Origin: Chitinophagaceae bacterium
GTDB lineage: Bacteria; Bacteroidota; Bacteroidia; Chitinophagales; Chitinophagaceae
DNA length: 37,572 bases
Assembly (NCBI GenBank): GCA_947447005.1
Contig: CANFHO010000016.1
Location: forward strand, 1-37,572
Direction of reading: 5' to 3'
A program made the position numbers and the translations under genes. How positions within the stretch are numbered: position 1 is the stretch's first letter; every line of letters starts with the position of its first letter. The notes under the pieces are model-generated. The model worked only from the letters and a program-made list of their open reading frames with translations, did not search any database and had not been told where the DNA came from. Positions 33,327-37,572 of the stretch are shown one piece after another.

Positions 33327-34919
33327 ATGAATTTGAAATCAATTCAGTTCTTTTTAATTTGTATTTTTTCTGCAATGGGCTTGCATGCCCAAGACATTGT
33401 CAAGGAGTTCAAGATTGAAAAAAATTATATCAATATTCCAATCACACACAACGAGCCCAGGCAAAAGGTTTCATTTAGTGGTATTCCGGAATTGTCTACC
33501 TATGCTGTCATTCGTATTGCAGATGCCAAACCAGATTATTGGGTTTTCAAAGATGTTTCGCAGTGGAAAGGAAAGAACATCACATTTCATTTCAGTAAGC
33601 AAGTGAAAGGAATTGATATGATATATCAGTCTGATCGCTTTGCAGGTCAGGATAGTTTATATAAGGAAACCAACAGACCACAATTCCATTTCAGTTCACA
33701 ACGTGGATGGAACAATGATCCTAATGGACTTGTTTACCACAATGGAGAATATCATATGTTCTATCAGCACAATCCGTATGAAAGGGATTGGGAAAACATG
33801 CATTGGGGTCATACTGTGAGCAAGGATTTATTGCATTGGAAAGAACTGCCTGATGCATTGTATCCTGATTCACTTGGCACCATGTTTTCAGGATCTGCTG
33901 TGGTTGATAAAAACAATGATGCAGGATGGGGAAAGAATGCATTGGTTGCCATATATACAGCTGCAGGCAAGAAGAAGACACAAAATCTTGCGTATAGTTT
34001 GGACAATGGACGAACATTCAAAAAATATGAAGGCAATCCAGTGTTAGGTGCAGACCGTGATCCCAAGGTATTTTGGTATGAACCTACAAAAACATGGGTA
34101 TTGGTAAAATACAATGTCAATTTCAATGAGATTTACAATTCGAAAGATTTGAAACACTGGACGTATAAAAGCAAGGTTGATGGTTTTTATGAGTGTCCTG
34201 AGTTTTTTGAATTGGCAGTGGATGGAAATCCTAAGAATAAAAAATGGGTTATGTATGGTGCATCCGGAACATACATGATAGGAACATTTGACGGCTCACG
34301 TTTCATTCCAACTTCAGGAAAATACATGTATACATCCGGTTCATTATATGCAGCACAGACATACAACAATGTTCCTGATGGAAGACGACTTCAGATTGGT
34401 TGGGGAAGGATAGATCAACCTGGTATGCCATTCAATCAGTTGATGTTGTTTCCTAATGAATTGACATTGAAAACCACCAGAGAAGGTGTGAGAATGTTCT
34501 GTGTTCCTGCAAGAGAGATTTCAAATTTGCATGCGCAAAAACATGAATGGAAGAATACAACAGTTGATGTGGTGAACAAAGATTTGAATCAGTTAAAAGG
34601 AGAATTATATCATGGTGTGTTGGATTTTGAGTTGGACAAGGGCTTGGGTATGGAATTGCATTTCAGAGGCAACCCCATCATTTATTATGATGGTAATTTC
34701 AACACCTTCAATCATATCAATTACATCAACGAAGATCCCAAGAGCTTCAGATTCAAGGTTGAATTCCTCATTGATCGAACTTCCGTTGAGGCATACATGG
34801 GAAATGGAAAACTTTTCATTTCAGATGCACTAAAACACAGTTCAGAGCAAGGCTTGAAGCTAGTAGGTGATATTAAAGTGCATTCAATGGAGTTGTATGA
34901 ATTGAATGGAATTTGGTAG
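33327..34919 (+). CDS. glycoside hydrolase GH32 (fructan/sucrose-type)
   Basis: Secreted GH32 enzyme that cleaves beta-fructosides (levan, inulin or sucrose). Signal peptide MNLKSIQFFLICIF to LHAQ. The catalytic triad is visible: D131 in WNNDPNG, D245 in ADRDPKVF, E289 in YECPEFF. After a short N-terminal beta domain comes the five-bladed propeller and then the C-terminal beta-sandwich. I chose ATG 33327; ATG 33309 would add six residues and overlap the DUF2891 stop. The stop (34917-34919) leads straight into the next gene's AGGAGG. Confidence 0.93.
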   Translation: MNLKSIQFFLICIFSAMGLHAQDIVKEFKIEKNYINIPITHNEPRQKVSFSGIPELSTYAVIRIADAKPDYWVFKDVSQWKGKNITFHFSKQVKGIDMIYQSDRFAGQDSLYKETNRPQFHFSSQRGWNNDPNGLVYHNGEYHMFYQHNPYERDWENMHWGHTVSKDLLHWKELPDALYPDSLGTMFSGSAVVDKNNDAGWGKNALVAIYTAAGKKKTQNLAYSLDNGRTFKKYEGNPVLGADRDPKVFWYEPTKTWVLVKYNVNFNEIYNSKDLKHWTYKSKVDGFYECPEFFELAVDGNPKNKKWVMYGASGTYMIGTFDGSRFIPTSGKYMYTSGSLYAAQTYNNVPDGRRLQIGWGRIDQPGMPFNQLMLFPNELTLKTTREGVRMFCVPAREISNLHAQKHEWKNTTVDVVNKDLNQLKGELYHGVLDFELDKGLGMELHFRGNPIIYYDGNFNTFNHINYINEDPKSFRFKVEFLIDRTSVEAYMGNGKLFISDALKHSSEQGLKLVGDIKVHSMELYELNGIW

Positions 34920-34923
34920 GAGG
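34918..34923 (+). promoter_or_regulatory. strong Shine-Dalgarno site for the pseudouridine synthase
   Basis: AGGAGG begins inside the GH32 stop codon and lies nine bases before ATG 34933. Such a consensus site is uncommon in this window and supports the 34933 start over the 34906 alternative. Confidence 0.6.
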
Positions 34924-34932
34924 AACATATCA

Positions 34933-35544
34933 ATGAATGAACCGCAATCAATACCTCATTTTCATTACTTCATTTTAAACAAGCCCTATAATATGGTCTC
35001 ACAGTTTGTGAGTTCGCATGCTGTGCCTTTGTTGGCAGACCTCAACCATTCGTTTCCTGAGGGCATACATGCAATTGGTAGGCTCGACAAAGAATCAGAA
35101 GGCTTGTTGTTGTTGACCACCAACAAGAAGATTACGAGACTATTGTTTCAAAGTGTAGTGGCGCACAAGCGCACCTATTTGTTGCAGGTTAGGGGTATTG
35201 TAGAAGAAGCATCGTTGGAATTGATTCGACATGGTGTAGAGATACCGGTAAGTGATGGAGCAAATTATCTTACGAAGAAATGTGAAATCAAGATGGTTGA
35301 TAAACCTGAAGGAATGTTTTCCTCTGGATATGAATTGCATGAGCGTGTTCCCTGTTCATGGCTATTGATCACACTGACGGAAGGGAAGTTCCATCAGGTC
35401 AGGAAGATGGTAAAAGCCATTGGTCATCCTTGCAAACGATTGATACGGGTTTCTATTGAAGATATAGAACTCGATGGACTGCTTCCTGGGGAGATTAGGG
35501 AAGTTTCGGAAGAAGAATTCTTTCTCAAACTGAAATTGCAATGA
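34933..35544 (+). CDS. rluE: 23S rRNA pseudouridine synthase, RluE-like
   Basis: RsuA/RluE-family enzyme that makes pseudouridine in rRNA. The catalytic Asp is D52 in IGRLDKESEGLLLLT. The segments GKFHQVRKMVKAIGHPCKRL and LPGEIREVSEEEF complete the family pattern. There is no S4 domain and the length is 203 residues, favouring RluE over RsuA or RluB. It overlaps the transporter gene after it by four bases (ATGA). Confidence 0.9.
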   Translation: MNEPQSIPHFHYFILNKPYNMVSQFVSSHAVPLLADLNHSFPEGIHAIGRLDKESEGLLLLTTNKKITRLLFQSVVAHKRTYLLQVRGIVEEASLELIRHGVEIPVSDGANYLTKKCEIKMVDKPEGMFSSGYELHERVPCSWLLITLTEGKFHQVRKMVKAIGHPCKRLIRVSIEDIELDGLLPGEIREVSEEEFFLKLKLQ

Positions 35545-36434
35545 AAAAGCATTACACATGGTTGTTGACAGGTTTGACATTCGCAGCATTGTGGCCCTCC
35601 GCTTCTACAGCAACAAAAGTGGGATTAACAGTGGCACAACCATTGGTCATTGCGCAGATTCGTTTTTTTCTGGCTGCAGGGATATTGCTCTTTTTGTCTC
35701 ATGTGATTCGCAAACATCCATTGCCTACTGCTAAGATTTACAGGCAGACTGCCATCTATGGTTTGTTGAATATCACCATTTACCTTGGATGTTATGTCAT
35801 TGCCATGCAGCAAGTCACTGCCGGCATAGGTTCCTTGTCAGTTGCAACCAATCCTGTGCTCATCGGTTTTCTTTCAGTTTTTATATTGAAGAAAAAGCTG
35901 ACATGGCCGCTGGTGCTTTCGCTGATGGTTTGTTCAGTCGGGGTTGGTATTGCAGCATGGCCCCTACTTGGAAATGCATCTGTAACCTCCAAAGGTCTCT
36001 TGATTTTATTCATCAGTATGATTTCATATTCCGTGGCAGCCATTTATTTTTCATCGAAGGAATGGGGTGATATTTCGTTGATGACGATCAATGGATGGCA
36101 GACATTGTTTGGTGGTTTATTTCTTATTCCTTTTACGTGTGTATTTTATAAGGCCAGACAAAATCATTTCAATCAAACCTTTTGGTTTTCTGTAGCATGG
36201 CTTGCAATTCCTGTATCGATTATTTCTGTTCAGCTGTGGCTCAGGTTATTGCGAATACATCCCGTTCGCGCAGGACTTTGGTTGTTTTTATGTCCCTTGT
36301 TTGGCCTCATGCTCGCCAACTGGTGGTTGGGTGATGTCATCAGTATCTATACCATCCTTGGTGCCATGTTGGTTATAGCAGGGCTGTTCCTTTCCAAAAT
36401 AGATTCTTCAAATAGTGAAGTAGTATTTGATTAG
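35541..36434 (+). CDS. EamA/DMT-family transporter
   Basis: Ten-helix inner-membrane transporter of the drug/metabolite superfamily, with two EamA repeats (LWPSASTATKVGL at the start; second repeat from about residue 150). The substrate cannot be told. The ATG overlaps the upstream stop as ATGA, so the two are coupled. A 7-bp hairpin follows. Confidence 0.88.
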   Translation: MKKHYTWLLTGLTFAALWPSASTATKVGLTVAQPLVIAQIRFFLAAGILLFLSHVIRKHPLPTAKIYRQTAIYGLLNITIYLGCYVIAMQQVTAGIGSLSVATNPVLIGFLSVFILKKKLTWPLVLSLMVCSVGVGIAAWPLLGNASVTSKGLLILFISMISYSVAAIYFSSKEWGDISLMTINGWQTLFGGLFLIPFTCVFYKARQNHFNQTFWFSVAWLAIPVSIISVQLWLRLLRIHPVRAGLWLFLCPLFGLMLANWWLGDVISIYTILGAMLVIAGLFLSKIDSSNSEVVFD

Positions 36435-36453
36435 GAGGTAGAACATAAAATTT

Positions 36454-36471
36454 TGATAAACCAATTTATCA
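36454..36471 (+). terminator. possible AT-rich terminator after the transporter gene
   Basis: TGATAAA and TTTATCA form a perfect 7-bp stem with a CCAA loop, 20 bases after the transporter's stop, and a T-rich run begins about 13 bases later. The weak AT stem and the gap make this a low-grade call. Confidence 0.35.
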
Positions 36472-36553
36472 GACAGACCGATATTTTTTTTAAATCTTTA
36501 AAACATTTTTCACTCCTCCAATAGATTGCGGAGTGCCCTTCTATCTTCATTCC

Positions 36554-37069
36554 ATGAATGATTTGATCAAAGTATTGCAGGAACAATTCTGCAAGGAACT
36601 CAACGATGCCTGGATAGATGCCAACGAGGGACAAACCGAAACGGATATGGATGCTTTCAAATTCACCAAAATCTTTACGCTGGTGAAGGAAGCGATTGAA
36701 GAGGGATATACCTTTCTCATTGATTATGAACCCGTGAGTTATCTGACCGAACGCATCATGAATACCGATGCAGAGACCCAACTTTTCAATTTGCCGGAAT
36801 GGAAAATGTTGAAACCCATCAACAACATGCTCAAGGAATGTGATGAGAAGAAATGGGAAAACCTGAAACCACATTTGGAGGAGTTGAAAAATAAATCCGT
36901 GCGACCAATCATGCATGCATTTGTTTGCGATTTCGCCAGGGAGCAGGGTCCCTTTTATACCAAGGGTTCGAATGATACGATTCATGCTTTTGGCTCTTTC
37001 GGCAATATCAACCTGGATATGATGCTGGTAACCATGATTCACAGTGTAGAGAATAAGGTGAAAATTTGA
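36554..37069 (+). CDS. conserved-looking hypothetical protein
   Basis: A 171-residue soluble protein with no signal peptide or membrane helix; start at ATG 36554 (MNDLIKVLQEQF) rather than 36533. It is acidic and mainly helical, with DAWIDANEGQTETDMDAFKFT near the start. The C-terminal IHAFGSFGNINLDMMLV segment is distinctive, but I do not recognise the family. A leader inverted repeat, CACTCC/GGAGTG (36511-36535), precedes it. The codon pattern is consistent with a real gene; a reverse-strand frame over the same stretch is a shadow. Confidence 0.7.
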   Translation: MNDLIKVLQEQFCKELNDAWIDANEGQTETDMDAFKFTKIFTLVKEAIEEGYTFLIDYEPVSYLTERIMNTDAETQLFNLPEWKMLKPINNMLKECDEKKWENLKPHLEELKNKSVRPIMHAFVCDFAREQGPFYTKGSNDTIHAFGSFGNINLDMMLVTMIHSVENKVKI

Positions 37070-37125
37070 GCAACATCATAAAATAGCGTTGTTTTGTAGA
37101 TTCATTTTTTCCAAACCAAGATGAC

Positions 37126-37572
37126 ATGCCAAAGAATAAGTCAGCTGTAGCCCGACACCGGATCATCGATCAATGCATCAACGATAAAAGAAGAAGATAT
37201 CCAACGCTGGAGTATCTCGCAGATCGTTGTGCAGAAATATTGAATACGGATATTTCTCCATCTACGATTGAAAAGGATTTGGCAGATATGAAACGGGATC
37301 ATCCGGTTGGATACAATGCACCGATTGTTTATTCTCGACAACACAAGGGATACGCTTACAGTGAGGTTGGTTTTTCTATTGCTGAATTGAACCTGCAAGA
37401 CGAAGAATGGAATGGATTGCGATTTGCGTCCCAGCTATTGTACCAATATCGTTCTGTGCCTGTCTTTGCTGATTTCAAGCAAGCGATTGAACGCATCAAT
37501 ACACGGTTCTCATTGGGATTGGATATCGATGAACCGATCATCAGCAAGCATGTGCAATTTGAAACACCTCAT
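37126..37572 (+). CDS. partial WYL-type transcriptional regulator
   Basis: The first 149 residues of a protein that runs off the window. The opening MPKNKSAVARHRIIDQCIN and STIEKDLADMKRDH read as a winged helix-turn-helix, followed by IVYSRQHKGYAYSE, as in YafY-like WYL-domain regulators. The WYL domain itself would lie beyond the edge. The target is unknown; it may control a neighbour outside the window. Confidence 0.7.
   Translation, partial: MPKNKSAVARHRIIDQCINDKRRRYPTLEYLADRCAEILNTDISPSTIEKDLADMKRDHPVGYNAPIVYSRQHKGYAYSEVGFSIAELNLQDEEWNGLRFASQLLYQYRSVPVFADFKQAIERINTRFSLGLDIDEPIISKHVQFETPH

Noticed and set aside
36431-37042. 203-residue open frame on the minus strand
   Set aside because: It lies over the plus-strand unknown gene at 36554. 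Its protein has no signal, domain or start context, and the plus-strand frame has the more protein-like composition.
37070-37125. Terminator after the unknown gene at 36554
   Set aside because: Only a 4-bp CAAC/GTTG stem with a long loop could be drawn.

Overview
The window looks like a chromosomal piece of a Bacteroidota bacterium, most likely close to Chitinophagaceae. The grounds are an alternative complex III operon, a GLPGLI/TonB-type receptor pair, a DUF5522 gene next to trmB, a TAnnTTTG promoter ahead of the respiratory operon, and few Shine-Dalgarno sequences. Genus is not assigned. No rRNA, tRNA, CRISPR array, insertion sequence or phage gene was seen.

Layout. 61-3389 (minus): a three-gene run of a secreted CarboxypepD_reg-like protein, a serine hydrolase of the beta-lactamase class C fold and an M19 dipeptidase. 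3547-4431 (minus): a glycinamide ribonucleotide formyltransferase (PurN) fused behind a two-helix membrane domain. 4673-20611 (plus): a respiratory operon, actABCDEF, coxB-coxA, cyoE, two subunit III genes and a subunit IV gene, then after a terminator sco, DUF420 and an alkyltransferase-like gene. Quinol is oxidised by alternative complex III, electrons pass through its c-type hemes, and an A1-like cytochrome oxidase reduces oxygen. CyoE supplies heme O and Sco helps metallate CuA. 20656-21577 (minus): trmB with an overlapping DUF5522 gene. 21771-25292 (plus): an AT-rich cassette of a small secreted cysteine protein, a GLPGLI protein and an outer-membrane receptor-like protein. 25293-26975 (minus): a GHL10-type lipoprotein. 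27067-30433 (plus): two small unknown exported proteins, an outer-membrane protein and a vanadium-haloperoxidase/PAP2-like lipoprotein. 30635-36434 (plus): a tightly packed run of GH20, DUF2891, GH32, an RluE-type pseudouridine synthase and a DMT transporter. 36554-37069: an unknown gene. 37126-end: the start of a WYL-type regulator.

The most unusual structure is a set of seven short tandem arrays: six with 7-base units and one with 8-base units, the latter followed by its inverted copy. They sit on gene edges or in a protein linker. They supply a GTG start, stop codons and protein tails, abut a gene that lacks an ATG, and encode most of a linker in the GHL10 protein. Other points worth a look are the PurN membrane fusion, a perfect 13-bp inverted repeat around the small cysteine-protein gene, and histidine-ending tails on five respiratory subunits.

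No stretch above 300 bases lacks a gene. All coordinates and motifs were read by eye. Family names come from motif recognition, not database searches.
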